Below, piece after piece: positions 19,497 to 29,064 of a DNA stretch of 64,000 nt; within the stretch, counting starts at the first letter, position 1; every line of letters starts with the position of its first letter. The translations under genes and the position numbers were made by a program. The stretch is from Pseudofulvimonas gallinarii (GTDB lineage Bacteria > Pseudomonadota > Gammaproteobacteria > Xanthomonadales > UBA2363), in NCBI RefSeq assembly GCF_004343305.1, contig NZ_SMAF01000012.1, positions 28,406-92,405 on the forward strand, written 5' to 3'. The notes beneath the pieces were generated by a model. The model searched no databases. It was given only the letters and a program-made list of their open reading frames with translations, and was not told where the DNA came from.

Positions 19497-20090
19497 ATGT
19501 CCGAGCCGTCCGACCCGCGCGAACCCACGCCGCACATGCGCCGTCTCGCAGCCTCGATGTCGCGCTCGCGCGATGCACTGCGCACGCTGCCCGGCATGCT
19601 GTCGCGCAGCCTGGCGCCGTCCGCCGGCGGCAAACACCGGATCTGGCGCGACCTGCGGCTGATGCTGGTGGCGCTGGTGCCGTTCGTCGTCGCCGTCGTG
19701 GTCATGGTCATGCGCGGCGGCCATGGTGCCTGGGTGATCGTCCAGGCCGCGCCGCCGCCGTGGCAGGCCGATGCCGGGATCGACCCGCGCATCCGCGAGC
19801 TGATTGGCGAAACCGTCGTGTTCGAACGCACACGCCTGCGTGGCCCCGATCCATTCGCCTGCAAGGGCGCGCGCTACCGGGAGTTCGACATGGCCGTCCA
19901 GGGCGTGTTCCAGGGCGCGCTCAGCGACGATCCACGGCTTGCACAACGCGCGGCAACGCTCGGTCTGGACGGACCGGAAGTCAGGACACTGCGCATCGAC
20001 TGCGACAACGCCAGCTTCGACTTCCATCGCGTCGACAACCGCCTGCTGCTGATGCTCGACGGTGCCATCCTGCGGCTGGTCCCGCGCTGA
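19497..20090 (+). CDS. Hypothetical membrane-anchored protein
   Basis: Protein of 197 aa that I do not recognise. An N-terminal cytoplasmic stretch of about 55 residues is rich in Arg and Ser. One strong membrane helix follows (LRLMLVALVPFVVAVVVMVM, about 58-77), then a periplasmic part with two Cys residues that could pair. Base composition matches the neighbours. It lies between the holB cluster and an ABC exporter without overlap, so no functional link is evident. Confidence 0.6.
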   Translation: MSEPSDPREPTPHMRRLAASMSRSRDALRTLPGMLSRSLAPSAGGKHRIWRDLRLMLVALVPFVVAVVVMVMRGGHGAWVIVQAAPPPWQADAGIDPRIRELIGETVVFERTRLRGPDPFACKGARYREFDMAVQGVFQGALSDDPRLAQRAATLGLDGPEVRTLRIDCDNASFDFHRVDNRLLLMLDGAILRLVPR

Positions 20091-20189
20091 CCGGACCGGG
20101 GGCGCTGCGGTGCGCTGCGTCCCGGCTGTCGAAATGGCGCGGTCGCAATCGACTCACCCTTGACGAACCAGGCCCGGTGGAGGGCAGGC

Positions 20190-21149
20190 ATGACGTTGGC
20201 GATCGAAACCATTGATCTGCGCAAGACCTTCGCGAAAACGCACGCCGTCGATGGCATCAGTCTGCAGGTGGCGCGCGGCGCGGTATACGGCCTGCTTGGC
20301 CCCAACGGTGCCGGCAAGACCACGACCATCCGCATGCTGGCGACGCTGTTGCGGCCGGATGGCGGCAAGGCGCTGGTGTTCGGGCAGGACGTGGTCGCCA
20401 AAGCGGCACAGGTGCGCAACCGGATCAGCCTGACCGGCCAGTTCGCTTCGGTCGATGAAGACCTGACCGGCATGGAGAACCTGGTGCTCATCGCCCGGCT
20501 GCTGGGGTTTTCGTGGCGCGACGCGCGGCAGCGCGCCACGACCTTGCTGGAAGCCTTCGATCTGGCCGGGGCGGCGGTCCGCCAGGTGCGCCATTTCTCC
20601 GGCGGCATGCGGCGTCGACTGGATATTGCCGCCAGCCTCGTCCGCGCCGCCGACCTGCTGTTCCTCGACGAGCCGACGACGGGTCTGGATCCGCGCAGCC
20701 GCAACCAGGTGTGGGACATCGTGCGCGCCATTGCCGGCCAGGGCACGACGGTATTGCTGACGACCCAGTACCTCGAGGAAGCGGACCGTCTCGCCGACCG
20801 GCTTGGCGTCATCGACCACGGCCGGTTGATCGCCGAGGGCACCAGCCGCGAACTCAAGCAGTCGCTGGGCGGTCGCACGCTGCATGTCCGCCTGGCCGAT
20901 CCGTCCCGGGCCGAGGAGGCGCGTTCGCTGCTGCAGGCGGCGCTGGGTGGCGTGCATGCGGGCCATGAGCCCGGGCTCCTGCTGGCCAAGGTCAACGACG
21001 ACGAGCGCGTGCCGGCGGCGCTGTCGGCGCTGGCGGGAAGCGGACTGGCGTTCACTGAGTTCGCGTTGGCACAACCCAGTCTCGACGAGGTGTTCTTCGC
21101 CCTGACCGGGCGGTCGGCCGAGGCGAAAGGCGAGGAAGAGGCGGCATGA
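20190..21149 (+). CDS. ABC exporter ATP-binding protein, DrrA-like
   Basis: ATPase subunit of an ABC-2 type exporter, 319 aa. Walker A is [10 protein letters not shown], the signature is [12 protein letters not shown] and Walker B is [13 protein letters not shown]. The switch-loop His is replaced by Gln in TTQYLEEAD, as in the daunorubicin-resistance DrrA family. The ATG at 20190 has GGAGGG 5 nt upstream; an in-frame TTG at 20160 is less likely. It overlaps the permease gene by ATGA. The substrate is unknown; drug or lipid export is typical of this family. Confidence 0.93.
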   Translation: MTLAIETIDLRKTFAKTHAVDGISLQVARGAVYGLLGPNGAGKTTTIRMLATLLRPDGGKALVFGQDVVAKAAQVRNRISLTGQFASVDEDLTGMENLVLIARLLGFSWRDARQRATTLLEAFDLAGAAVRQVRHFSGGMRRRLDIAASLVRAADLLFLDEPTTGLDPRSRNQVWDIVRAIAGQGTTVLLTTQYLEEADRLADRLGVIDHGRLIAEGTSRELKQSLGGRTLHVRLADPSRAEEARSLLQAALGGVHAGHEPGLLLAKVNDDERVPAALSALAGSGLAFTEFALAQPSLDEVFFALTGRSAEAKGEEEAA

Positions 21150-21952
21150 ACCAGGCTTTCGAACGCGCACTGTCATCCGGGCCTGCGCCCGCCGCACCCG
21201 GCGGCTGGTCGGCGGCGGTCACGCTGGCCTGGCGGGCGATGCTGAAAATCAAGCATGTGCCTTTCCAGCTCTTCGACGTCACCGTGTTCCCGATCATGAT
21301 GACGCTGATGTTCACCTACCTGTTCGGTGGTGCGCTGGCGGGATCGACCGGGGCGTACCTGCAATACCTGCTGCCGGGTATCGTCGTGCAGACCATGGTG
21401 TTCCTCACCGTCTACACCGGCGTCGGCATCAACACCGACATCGACAAGGGGCTGTTCGACCGCTTCCGCTCGCTGCCGATCTGGCAGCCGGCACCGATCG
21501 TCGGCGCGTTGCTCGGCGATCTGGCCCGTTATGCGCTGGCGGCGCTGGTGGTGCTGACCGTCGGCTTCATTCTGGGCTTCCGGCCGGAGGGCGGCATCGT
21601 CGGTGTGGTACTTGCCGTGGCGCTGATGCTGGTCTTCGCCTCGGCGATGTCGTGGCCGTGGATCATCGTCGGCATGCTGGTGCGTTCACCGGAATCGGTG
21701 ATGACCACCAGCTTCCTGTTCCTGTTTCCGCTCACCTTCGTCAGCAACATCTTCGTCAACCCCGACACCATGCCGGGCTGGATGCAGACGGTGGTGTCGG
21801 TGAATCCGGTGAGCCATCTGGCCAGCGCATCACGCGGCCTCATGCACGGCAACGTCGATGCCGGCGACGTGATCTGGGTGCTGCTCGCCTCGCTCGTGGT
21901 CACCGCCGTCTTCGCGCCGCTGGCCATGCGCATGTACTACCGCGAGCGCTGA
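21146..21952 (+). CDS. ABC-2 type exporter permease, DrrB-like
   Basis: Membrane subunit of 268 aa with six hydrophobic segments, partner of the ATPase encoded immediately upstream (ATGA overlap). The segment [20 protein letters not shown] matches the coupling-helix region of ABC-2 permeases of the DrrB type. [22 protein letters not shown] is the conserved stretch before the last helices. The two proteins would form a heterotetramer in the inner membrane. Substrate unknown. Confidence 0.92.
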   Translation: MNQAFERALSSGPAPAAPGGWSAAVTLAWRAMLKIKHVPFQLFDVTVFPIMMTLMFTYLFGGALAGSTGAYLQYLLPGIVVQTMVFLTVYTGVGINTDIDKGLFDRFRSLPIWQPAPIVGALLGDLARYALAALVVLTVGFILGFRPEGGIVGVVLAVALMLVFASAMSWPWIIVGMLVRSPESVMTTSFLFLFPLTFVSNIFVNPDTMPGWMQTVVSVNPVSHLASASRGLMHGNVDAGDVIWVLLASLVVTAVFAPLAMRMYYRER

Positions 21953-22037
21953 AGCCCGCGGGCGTGGCCGGGTGGGAGTGGGTGCTGGCGTAGCGCCGGC
22001 AAACATCCATGGAAGGATCCGCCGGCGATGTCCGTGC

Positions 22038-22886
22038 CTACTTGTCGACGAAGGCGCGTTCGATGACGTAGTCGCCCGGCTCGCGCGTGCGCGGCGAGAC
22101 CTGGAAACCGCGCTCGTCGAGCAGGCGGGCCGTGTCGGCCAGCATCTGCGGGCTGCCACACAGCATCAGGCGGTCGGTGGACGGGTCCAGCGGCGGCAGG
22201 CCCAGGCGCGCGGTGAGTTCACCGCTCTCGATCAGGTCGGTGACCCGGCCGGTGTTGTGGAACGCTTCGCGCGTGACCGTCGGGTGGTAGAGCAGCTTGC
22301 CGCGCACCAGCTCGCCCAGGTATTCGTGCTCGAACAGGCCGCGCTCGAACAGGTCGCGATAGGCGAGGTCGTTCACTTCACGGACGCCATGGACGACGAT
22401 CACCTGTTCGAAGCGCTCGTAGGTTTCCGGCTCCATCGCCAGACAGACGAACGGCGCCAGGCCCGTTCCGGTGGCGAGCAGGAACAGCCGCTTGCCCGGA
22501 TTGAGGTCGTCGAGCACCAGCGTGCCGGTGGGCTTGCGGCTCATGAGGATGCGGTCGCCGACCTGGATGTGCTGCAGGCGCGAGGTCAGCGGCCCGTCCG
22601 GCACCTTGATGCTGAAGAACTCCAGGTGTTCTTCCCAGCTTGGACTGGCGATCGAGTAGGCGCGCATCAACGGCTTGCCTTCGACTTCCAGCCCGATCAT
22701 CACGAACTGGCCGGCGCGGAAGCGGAAGCCGGGATCGCGCGTGGTCTTGAAGCTGAAGAGGCCATCGTTCCAGTGACGCACCTCGAGGACGTTCTCCACA
22801 GCGAAGCCGCGCAGGGCGGGGTTGCCCTCGGGCTGTCCGGAAGCGGCCGCCAGCGGTGCCGGCGACATGTCAGGCTGATGGCTCAT
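22038..22886 (-). CDS. fpr: Ferredoxin-NADP+ reductase
   Basis: FAD enzyme of 282 aa exchanging electrons between NADPH and ferredoxin or flavodoxin. The FAD motif RAYSIASPSWEEHLEFFSI and the NADP-loop GTGLAPF are present. It ends ERAFVDK, as expected for the Azotobacter/Pseudomonas-type bacterial reductases. The first 25 residues are Pro/Ala-rich; the start at 22886 (MSHQPDMSPAP) has AGGA 9 nt upstream, and 22868 is the alternative. It is convergent with the ABC exporter genes. Confidence 0.92.
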   Translation of the reverse strand: MSHQPDMSPAPLAAASGQPEGNPALRGFAVENVLEVRHWNDGLFSFKTTRDPGFRFRAGQFVMIGLEVEGKPLMRAYSIASPSWEEHLEFFSIKVPDGPLTSRLQHIQVGDRILMSRKPTGTLVLDDLNPGKRLFLLATGTGLAPFVCLAMEPETYERFEQVIVVHGVREVNDLAYRDLFERGLFEHEYLGELVRGKLLYHPTVTREAFHNTGRVTDLIESGELTARLGLPPLDPSTDRLMLCGSPQMLADTARLLDERGFQVSPRTREPGDYVIERAFVDK

Positions 22887-22985
22887 GTCGTGGGGTCCTG
22901 GCGCCGGCGATGTCGTGGGCGCGTGTGGGATGAACGGCAGCAATTATCCGGCCGCTGTCGCGGTGCAGCAAGGGCGCTTCGAGCC

Positions 22986-23014
22986 TTGACGCCCCTGCGT
23001 TCAGTCTGTAGTGT
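22986..23014 (+). promoter_or_regulatory. Promoter of yerC and the his operon
   Basis: A -35 TTGACG (22986-22991), a 17-bp spacer and -10 TAGTGT (23009-23014). The predicted start near 23021 coincides with a dyad (next entry). No other good promoter is visible before hisG, so yerC and all his genes are probably one transcript. Confidence 0.6.
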
Positions 23015-23023
23015 GCGCGAACG

Positions 23024-23039
23024 TATTAACGCATTAACA
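23024..23039 (+). promoter_or_regulatory. TTAA-N4-TTAA dyad, candidate TrpR-family operator
   Basis: TATTAACGCATTAACA is an imperfect palindrome with TTAA half-sites (12 of 16 positions symmetric). It sits at the predicted transcript start, about 13 nt before the yerC ATG. The TrpR operator is also an A/T-centred dyad containing TTAA, so autoregulation by YerC is plausible. Confidence 0.4.
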
Positions 23040-23052
23040 CATTGGATAAGCC

Positions 23053-23394
23053 ATGAAGCGACGCCAGACCGCCGTGCAGGACCCCGACCGCGCCGAGCGC
23101 ATGCTCTGCGAGGCCCTGCTGGCGATGCGCACCGTGGACGAGATGCGCGCCCTGCTCGATGACCTGTGCACGCCTGCCGAACGCGAGGCGATGCGTGATC
23201 GCTGGTGCGTCGTACCGCACCTGCTCGAAGGCGAGCCGTACCGGTCGATCCATGAGCGCACGGCGGTCAGCATCACCACCATCGGGCGCGTCGCCCGATG
23301 CCTGGAGCAGGGCGCCGGCGGCTATCGCCTGGCCGCGCGCCGCGTCCTGGGCCGGACACGCCGCGCCGCGCCGACCGGTGGAGCACAGGCATGA
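23053..23394 (+). CDS. TrpR-family transcriptional regulator (YerC/YecD)
   Basis: A 113-aa protein of the Trp-repressor superfamily, YerC/YecD type. The core TPAEREAMRDRW, GEPYRSIHERTAVSITTIGRVARCL gives the helix-turn-helix (about residues 65-85). It is translationally coupled to hisG by an ATGA overlap, so it is probably the local regulator of histidine synthesis. TrpR-family HisR/YerC proteins are linked to histidine genes in other bacteria. The co-repressor is not evident; histidine is the natural guess. A basic tail rich in Arg follows the domain. Confidence 0.85.
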   Translation: MKRRQTAVQDPDRAERMLCEALLAMRTVDEMRALLDDLCTPAEREAMRDRWCVVPHLLEGEPYRSIHERTAVSITTIGRVARCLEQGAGGYRLAARRVLGRTRRAAPTGGAQA

Positions 23395-24284
23395 GCGCGC
23401 CCCGTGACCGCCTGCGCATCGCCGTACAGAAATCCGGCCGCCTGGCGGAAACCTCGCTGGACCTGCTGCGTCGCGCCGGGCTGTCCTTCCGCGCCAGCCG
23501 CGACCGCCTGTTCCTGTTCGGCGACAACCTGCCGATCGACGTGCTGCTGGTGCGCGACGACGACATCCCGGGCCTGTTGCGCGAAGGCAGCTGCGAACTG
23601 GGCATGGTCGGCCGCAACGTGCTCGACGAACAATCGCTGGCGACGCCCGGAGTGGTGTTCCCCAAAGTGGTGAGCACGCTGGGTTTCGGACGCTGCCACC
23701 TGGCCATCGCGGTGCCGCAGGAGATGCCCTGGGGATCGCCGGCCGACCTCGAAGGCCTGCGCATTGCCACTTCCTATCCGGCGCTGCTGGCGGCGTGGCT
23801 CGCGCGCGAAGGCGTGGCCGCCGAAGTCGTCACGTTGAACGGTTCGGTCGAGATCGCGCCGCGCCTGGGCAAGGCCGACGTGATCTGCGACCTGGTGTCC
23901 ACCGGCGCGACGCTGCAGGCCAACCAGCTGCGCGAAGTCGCGACGGTGCTGGACAGCGAAGCCGTGCTGGCGCGCACGCCGCGCGCACTGTCGCCGCTGC
24001 TGGCGGAACTGGCCGAACGCCTGCAGGCACGCATCGACGGCGCCCTGTCGGGCGCGCAGGTGCGCCTGCTGATGTTGCAGGCGCCGCGTTCGGCACTCGC
24101 CGACATCACCCGCCTGCTGCCATCGCGGCAGGCGCCCAGTGTCATGAGCCTTGACGGCCAACCCGACCAGATCTCCGTGCAGGCGCTGTGCCATCGCAGC
24201 CTGGACTGGTCGCATCTGGAGGCGCTGCGCCAGGTCGGTGCACGCGGATTGATGGTGATGGCGGTGGATCAGGTGCTGGCATGA
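23391..24284 (+). CDS. hisG: ATP phosphoribosyltransferase
   Basis: First enzyme of histidine synthesis, joining ATP and PRPP; 297 aa, the long hexameric form with a C-terminal ACT-like regulatory domain that binds histidine. The start MSAPRDRLRIAVQKSGRL fits the family. The PRPP-binding loop DVICDLVSTGATLQAN (about 163-178) is clear. The open frame extends 31 codons upstream through yerC, but the ATGA overlap fixes the start. Confidence 0.96.
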   Translation: MSAPRDRLRIAVQKSGRLAETSLDLLRRAGLSFRASRDRLFLFGDNLPIDVLLVRDDDIPGLLREGSCELGMVGRNVLDEQSLATPGVVFPKVVSTLGFGRCHLAIAVPQEMPWGSPADLEGLRIATSYPALLAAWLAREGVAAEVVTLNGSVEIAPRLGKADVICDLVSTGATLQANQLREVATVLDSEAVLARTPRALSPLLAELAERLQARIDGALSGAQVRLLMLQAPRSALADITRLLPSRQAPSVMSLDGQPDQISVQALCHRSLDWSHLEALRQVGARGLMVMAVDQVLA

Positions 24285-25606
24285 AACGGATCGACTGGAA
24301 CACCCTCGACACGGCGGGTCGCGACGGCGCGCTGGCGCGTCCGCAGCCGATCCGCGACGGCGCATTGATCGCCTCGGTGCGCGGCATCATCGACGACGTG
24401 CGGCGTGACGGCGACGAGGCGTTGCGGCGCCTGACCTCGCGGCTGGACGGCTGCGACCTCGACGCCTTCGAAGTCACCGACGACGAGTTCGCCGCCGCGC
24501 AGGCGCGGGTGCCGGCGGCGGTGCAGGCGGCGATGGCGGCCGCCGCCGCGCGCGTCGAGACCTTCCACCAGGCGCAGATGCCTTCGCGCCTGCGCGTGCA
24601 GACGGCACCCGGCGTGGTCTGCGAATCGCTGCTGCGTCCCATCCAGCGCGTCGGCCTGTATGCACCGGGTGGCAGCGCGCCGCTGCCTTCGACGGTCTGG
24701 ATGCTGGCGGTGCCGGCGCGCATCGCCGGCTGCCCGGAAGTCGTGCTGGCGACGCCGCCGCGAGGCGACGGCACCGTCGATCCACTGATTCTGGTGGCCG
24801 CCCGACTGTGCGGCGTGCAGCGCGTCCTCAAGCTCGGCGGCGCGCAGGCGATCGCCGCCATGGCCTACGGCAGCGACAGCGTTCCGCGCTGCGACAAGCT
24901 GTTCGGCCCAGGCAACGCCTGGGTCACGCAGGCGAAGTTGGAGGTGGCCGGTGATCCGGCCGGTGCCGCCATCGACCTGCCGGCCGGACCCTCCGAGGTG
25001 CTGGTCATTGCCGACGACAGCGCCGATCCGGACATCGTCGGCGCCGACCTGCTGGCACAAGCCGAACACGGTACCGATTCGCAGGTGGTGCTGGTCAGTC
25101 CGGATGCGGCGCTGCTGGATGCGGTTGAACGCCGCACCCGCGAGCAGTCGGTGCGCTTGCCGCGTGCGGCGATTGCCGGCGCGGCGCTCGCCCACGCACG
25201 CCTGCTGCTTGTGCGCGACCTGGTGCAGGCGGCCGAGGTCTCGAACCGCTACGCCCCCGAACACCTGATCATCCAGACGCGCGAGCCGCGTCGACTGCTG
25301 CCGCGCATCGTCCACGCCGGCAGCATCTTCCTGGGCCCCTGGTCGCCGGAGACCGTCGGCGATTACTGCGCCGGTCCCAACCATGTGCTGCCGACACTGG
25401 GCTGGGCGCGATCCTGCGGTGGCGTCGGCGTCGACAGCTTCCTGCGCCGCATCAGCGTGCAGGAACTCAGTGCCGACGGCCTGCGCGGCATCGGTCCGGA
25501 AGCGGCGCTGCTGGCGCGAGCCGAGCAGTTGGAGGCGCATGCGCGTGCCGTGGACCTGCGTCTGGCGCGGCTGTCCGCCGCCCGTGGTGATGGAGCCGCG
25601 GCATGA
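24281..25606 (+). CDS. hisD: Histidinol dehydrogenase
   Basis: Zinc- and NAD-dependent enzyme making the last two oxidations to histidine, 441 aa. LPAGPSEVLVIADD, LLAQAEHGTDSQVVLV (zinc-site Gln/His) and HAGSIFLGPWSPETVGDY with GPNHVLPT are diagnostic. It overlaps hisG and hisC by ATGA. Confidence 0.97.
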   Translation: MKRIDWNTLDTAGRDGALARPQPIRDGALIASVRGIIDDVRRDGDEALRRLTSRLDGCDLDAFEVTDDEFAAAQARVPAAVQAAMAAAAARVETFHQAQMPSRLRVQTAPGVVCESLLRPIQRVGLYAPGGSAPLPSTVWMLAVPARIAGCPEVVLATPPRGDGTVDPLILVAARLCGVQRVLKLGGAQAIAAMAYGSDSVPRCDKLFGPGNAWVTQAKLEVAGDPAGAAIDLPAGPSEVLVIADDSADPDIVGADLLAQAEHGTDSQVVLVSPDAALLDAVERRTREQSVRLPRAAIAGAALAHARLLLVRDLVQAAEVSNRYAPEHLIIQTREPRRLLPRIVHAGSIFLGPWSPETVGDYCAGPNHVLPTLGWARSCGGVGVDSFLRRISVQELSADGLRGIGPEAALLARAEQLEAHARAVDLRLARLSAARGDGAAA

Positions 25607-26676
25607 ATCCGCTCGACCTGGTCCGGCCCGACCTCGCCGGCTTCGTGCCCTATGCGTCGGCGCGACGCAGCGGCGCGCCGGCGCCGGTTCGTCTCGATGC
25701 CAATGAAGCACCGTGGGCGCCCTGTGGCGACACCCTCGACCTGAACCGTTATCCGGCACCGCAGCCGCCGGCGCTGCTCGCCGCGCTGGCGCAGCTGTAC
25801 GGCGTGCGCGATGACCAGCTGTTCGTCGGTCGCGGCAGCGACGAGGCGATCGACCTGCTTGTCCGCGCTTTCTGCCGCGCCGGCATCGACAACATCGTCG
25901 CGCTGGCGCCGGGATTCGGCATGTACCGCATTGCCGCGCGCATCCAGGGCGCCGGCTGCCGCGAAGTGACGCTGCAAGGCGAAGACGGCTTCGCGCTGTC
26001 GGTCGCGCGTATCCTGGCGCAGGTCGATACCGGCACGCGCCTGGTCTTCCTGTGTTCGCCGAACAATCCCACCGGTACCAGTTACCACGATCTGGTCGAA
26101 CAGCTGCTGCAGGCCCTGGATGGTCGCGCACTGCTGGTCGTGGACGAGGCCTATATCGAGTTCTCGGACACCGCCAGTGCGGCCGCGATGCTTGACCGGT
26201 ATCCGCACCTGGTCGTGCTGCGCACGCTTTCAAAGGCGCATGCGCTGGCCGGTGCGCGTGTCGGCAGCCTGATGGCGTCGCCGGAGCTGGTCGGTCTGAT
26301 CGCCGCGATTGCGCCGCCGTATCCGTTGCCGGCGCCCTGCGTCGAAGCCGCGTTGCGCGTGCTCGAAGCCCAGAGCCTGCTCGTCACCGTGCAGCGCATT
26401 GCCGCCATTCGCCAGCAGCGCGATCACTGGCAGGCGCAGCTGGCGCGTTGCCGGGCGGTGCGGAAGGTCTGGCCGAGCCAGGGCAATTTCCTGCTGCTGC
26501 GGCTGGTGGATGCGAAGGCCGCGTACCGGAGCCTGCTCGACGCCGGCATCATCGTTCGCGACGTCTCGGCGCAGCCGGGCCTGGACGGATGCCTGCGCGT
26601 GACCATCGGCAGCCCGGACGAGAACGCGCGCGTGCTCGACGTGCTGGTGGCGATGGCCGAAGCGGTGCCGGCATGA
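25603..26676 (+). CDS. hisC: Histidinol-phosphate aminotransferase
   Basis: PLP aminotransferase of fold type I, 357 aa. It has LDANEAPW near the N-terminus, SPNNPTG at about 152, VVDEAYIEF and the PLP lysine in RTLSKAHALAGARVG. It overlaps hisD and hisB by ATGA. Context settles the substrate as imidazole acetol phosphate. Confidence 0.96.
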   Translation: MNPLDLVRPDLAGFVPYASARRSGAPAPVRLDANEAPWAPCGDTLDLNRYPAPQPPALLAALAQLYGVRDDQLFVGRGSDEAIDLLVRAFCRAGIDNIVALAPGFGMYRIAARIQGAGCREVTLQGEDGFALSVARILAQVDTGTRLVFLCSPNNPTGTSYHDLVEQLLQALDGRALLVVDEAYIEFSDTASAAAMLDRYPHLVVLRTLSKAHALAGARVGSLMASPELVGLIAAIAPPYPLPAPCVEAALRVLEAQSLLVTVQRIAAIRQQRDHWQAQLARCRAVRKVWPSQGNFLLLRLVDAKAAYRSLLDAGIIVRDVSAQPGLDGCLRVTIGSPDENARVLDVLVAMAEAVPA

Positions 26677-27737
26677 GCGCCAAGGTCCTGTTCGTCGATC
26701 GCGACGGCACGCTGATCCGCGAACCCGACGATTTCCAGATCGACTGCTACACGAAGTTCCGCATGGTGCCGGGGGCGATCTCCGCCCTGCGGCGCGCCGT
26801 CGATGCCGGCTACCGGCTGGTGATGGTGAGCAACCAGGATGGCCTGGGCACCGACTCATTTCCCTACGAGTCGTTCGAGGGGCCGCAAGCGCTGCTGCTG
26901 GATATCCTCGCCAGCGAGGGCATCCGCTTCGACGAGGTCCTGATCGATCCGACACGGACGGAAGAGGGTGCCGACACACGCAAGCCGGGTATCGGCATGG
27001 TGCGTCGATACCTGCGCGCCGGCGCAATCGATGTTGCACGAAGCGCGGTGATCGGCGACCGCGAGAGCGACCTCCAGCTGGCGGCCAACATGGGCCTGCG
27101 CGGCTACCGCCTGGGCAGCGACTGGGACTGGCCCGCCCTGATCCACGACCTGCTGGATGCGCCCCGCCGCGCACGTGTGCAGCGCGTGACGCGCGAGACG
27201 CGCATCGAAGTCGAGGTGGATCTGGATGCCACGGCGACGCCGGTCGTGGCCACCGGCCTGGGCTTCTTCGACCACATGCTGGAGCAGCTCGGCGTCCATG
27301 GCGGCTTCGCCTTGCGCCTGGCCTGCGACGGCGACCTGCATATCGATGAGCACCATACCGTCGAGGACTGCGCGCTGGCCCTGGGCCAGGCCCTGCGGGA
27401 AGCACTGGGCGACCGCCGCGGCATCCAGCGCTACGGCTTCCTGCTGCCCATGGACGAAGCGCTGGCGCAGGTGGCGCTGGACCTGTCCGGTCGCGCCGGC
27501 TTCGTGTTCGAGGGCCGCTTCGGCCGCGACAGCATCGGCGGATTGTCCACCGAGATGGTGCCGCATTTCTTCCGCAGCCTCGCTGGTGCCCTGGCCGCGA
27601 CGCTGCACCTGTCGGTGCGCGGCGAGAACACGCACCACATGGTCGAGGCCTGCTTCAAGGCGGTCGGCCGCTGCCTGCGCGATGCCATGCGGCGAGGCAG
27701 CGACCGCGCCGTTCCCAGCAGCAAGGGCAGCCTGTGA
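26673..27737 (+). CDS. hisB: Bifunctional histidinol-phosphatase / imidazoleglycerol-phosphate dehydratase
   Basis: Fusion of 354 aa. The N-terminal HAD phosphatase (about 1-165) has the nucleophile motif FVDRDGTL and SNQDGLGT. The C-terminal dehydratase (about 168-354) has FFDHMLEQLGVHGGF, DEHHTVEDCALALGQAL and GENTHHMVEACFKA. In the E. coli phosphatase a zinc is held by C-x-H-x5-C-x-C; here residues 92-102 read DPTRTEEGADT in exact register, so all four ligands are gone. It overlaps hisC (ATGA) and hisH (GTGA). Confidence 0.96.
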   Translation: MSAKVLFVDRDGTLIREPDDFQIDCYTKFRMVPGAISALRRAVDAGYRLVMVSNQDGLGTDSFPYESFEGPQALLLDILASEGIRFDEVLIDPTRTEEGADTRKPGIGMVRRYLRAGAIDVARSAVIGDRESDLQLAANMGLRGYRLGSDWDWPALIHDLLDAPRRARVQRVTRETRIEVEVDLDATATPVVATGLGFFDHMLEQLGVHGGFALRLACDGDLHIDEHHTVEDCALALGQALREALGDRRGIQRYGFLLPMDEALAQVALDLSGRAGFVFEGRFGRDSIGGLSTEMVPHFFRSLAGALAATLHLSVRGENTHHMVEACFKAVGRCLRDAMRRGSDRAVPSSKGSL

Positions 27738-28327
27738 GCACGCGCCGCGTCGTCGCGGTGCCGGTTGGTGGCGCCAATTTCGGGTCCGTCCGGCGCGCGT
27801 TCGAGCGCCTCGGCCAGGCAATCGAATTCAGCAGCGATCCTGCCGTCGTCCGCGCCGCGACCCATGTCGTGCTGCCGGGCGTAGGCGCCGCCGCGCCGGC
27901 CATCGCCGCCTTGCACGCGCGCGGCCTGGTCGATGTGCTGCGACGCCTGGAGCAACCGCTGCTCGGAATCTGCCTGGGCATGCAGCTGCTGTTCGAAGGC
28001 AGCGAGGAAGGCGAAGGCGAAGCGCTCGGCCTGCTGGAAGGGCGGGCACGCCGCCTGCCGCCGGCGCCGACCTGGCCGCACATGGGCTGGAACACACTGC
28101 GGCGCAGCGTCGACTCGCCCCTGCTCGCCGGCATCGATGACGGCGAATGGTTCTACTTCGTCCATGGCTATGCGCTGCCGGTCGGCAACGACACGCTCGC
28201 GCAGTGCGAATCCGGCATCGCGTTCACCGCCGTGGCCGGTCGCGGCAACGTGTTCGGCTGCCAGTTCCATCCGGAAAAATCCGCGGCGGCCGGTCGCCGC
28301 CTGCTCGCCAATTTCCTCGACCTGTGA
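27734..28327 (+). CDS. hisH: Imidazole glycerol phosphate synthase, glutaminase subunit
   Basis: Class I glutamine amidotransferase, 197 aa, feeding ammonia to HisF. The nucleophile Cys is in LLGICLGMQLLFEGS, and the His/Glu pair in GCQFHPEKS. GTG start overlapping the hisB stop. WFYFVHGYALP is the expected oxyanion-region segment. Confidence 0.96.
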   Translation: MSTRRVVAVPVGGANFGSVRRAFERLGQAIEFSSDPAVVRAATHVVLPGVGAAAPAIAALHARGLVDVLRRLEQPLLGICLGMQLLFEGSEEGEGEALGLLEGRARRLPPAPTWPHMGWNTLRRSVDSPLLAGIDDGEWFYFVHGYALPVGNDTLAQCESGIAFTAVAGRGNVFGCQFHPEKSAAAGRRLLANFLDL

Positions 28328-29064
28328 AACTGATTCCCGCCATAGACCTGCGCGACGGCAAGGTGGTACGCCTGCATCGCGGTGATTTCGACCGCCAGCG
28401 CGAATTCGATGTCGATCCGCTGTCGCTCGCACGCCGCTATCGCGACGCCGGTGCCGACTGGCTGCATGTCGTCGATCTCGATGGCGCCCGTGCCGGCGAG
28501 CCCCGCGCACTCGACCTTCTGTCCGGTATCGCCGCCACCGGCCTGAATGTGCAGTGGGGCGGCGGCGTGCGCTCGCGTGGACACGTCGATGCACTGCTCG
28601 CGGCCGGCGCGAAACGCGTCGTCGTCGGCAGCGTCGCGGCGCGCCAGCCGGCCACGTTCGCGTCGTGGTTGCACGAGCTCGGAGGCGGGCCGCTTTGCCT
28701 TGCCCTGGATGTCCATGTCGACGCCGATGGCGCTTGCCGGATCGCCGTCGATGCCTGGCAGGGCGTCGCCGAAGCCGGCCTCGACGTCCTGCTGCCGCGC
28801 TTCATCGATGCCGGCCTGCGGCATGTGCTCAGCACCGATATCGCACGCGATGGCGATGCCTCCGGGCCGAACGTCGAGCTGTACGCGCGCCTGGTTTCGG
28901 CCTGGCCGACGCTGCAGTGGATCGCCTCCGGGGGCATTCGCGACCGCGCTGACCTCGCGCGCCTTTCCGGCAGCGGCGTCGCCGCGGCCGTGGCCGGCAC
29001 CGCGCTGCTGGATGGCACGCTGCCGCTCGACGTGATCGGCGCGATGTGCTGGGAAACGCCCTGA
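28324..29064 (+). CDS. hisA: Phosphoribosylformimino-5-aminoimidazole carboxamide ribotide isomerase
   Basis: A beta/alpha-barrel isomerase, 246 aa. The N-terminal PAIDLRDGKVVRLHRGDF, the central VQWGGGVRS and STDIARDGDASGPN with the second catalytic Asp are all present. The GTG start overlaps the hisH stop (GTGA). The open frame upstream runs through hisH and is not used. Confidence 0.95.
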   Translation: MKLIPAIDLRDGKVVRLHRGDFDRQREFDVDPLSLARRYRDAGADWLHVVDLDGARAGEPRALDLLSGIAATGLNVQWGGGVRSRGHVDALLAAGAKRVVVGSVAARQPATFASWLHELGGGPLCLALDVHVDADGACRIAVDAWQGVAEAGLDVLLPRFIDAGLRHVLSTDIARDGDASGPNVELYARLVSAWPTLQWIASGGIRDRADLARLSGSGVAAAVAGTALLDGTLPLDVIGAMCWETP

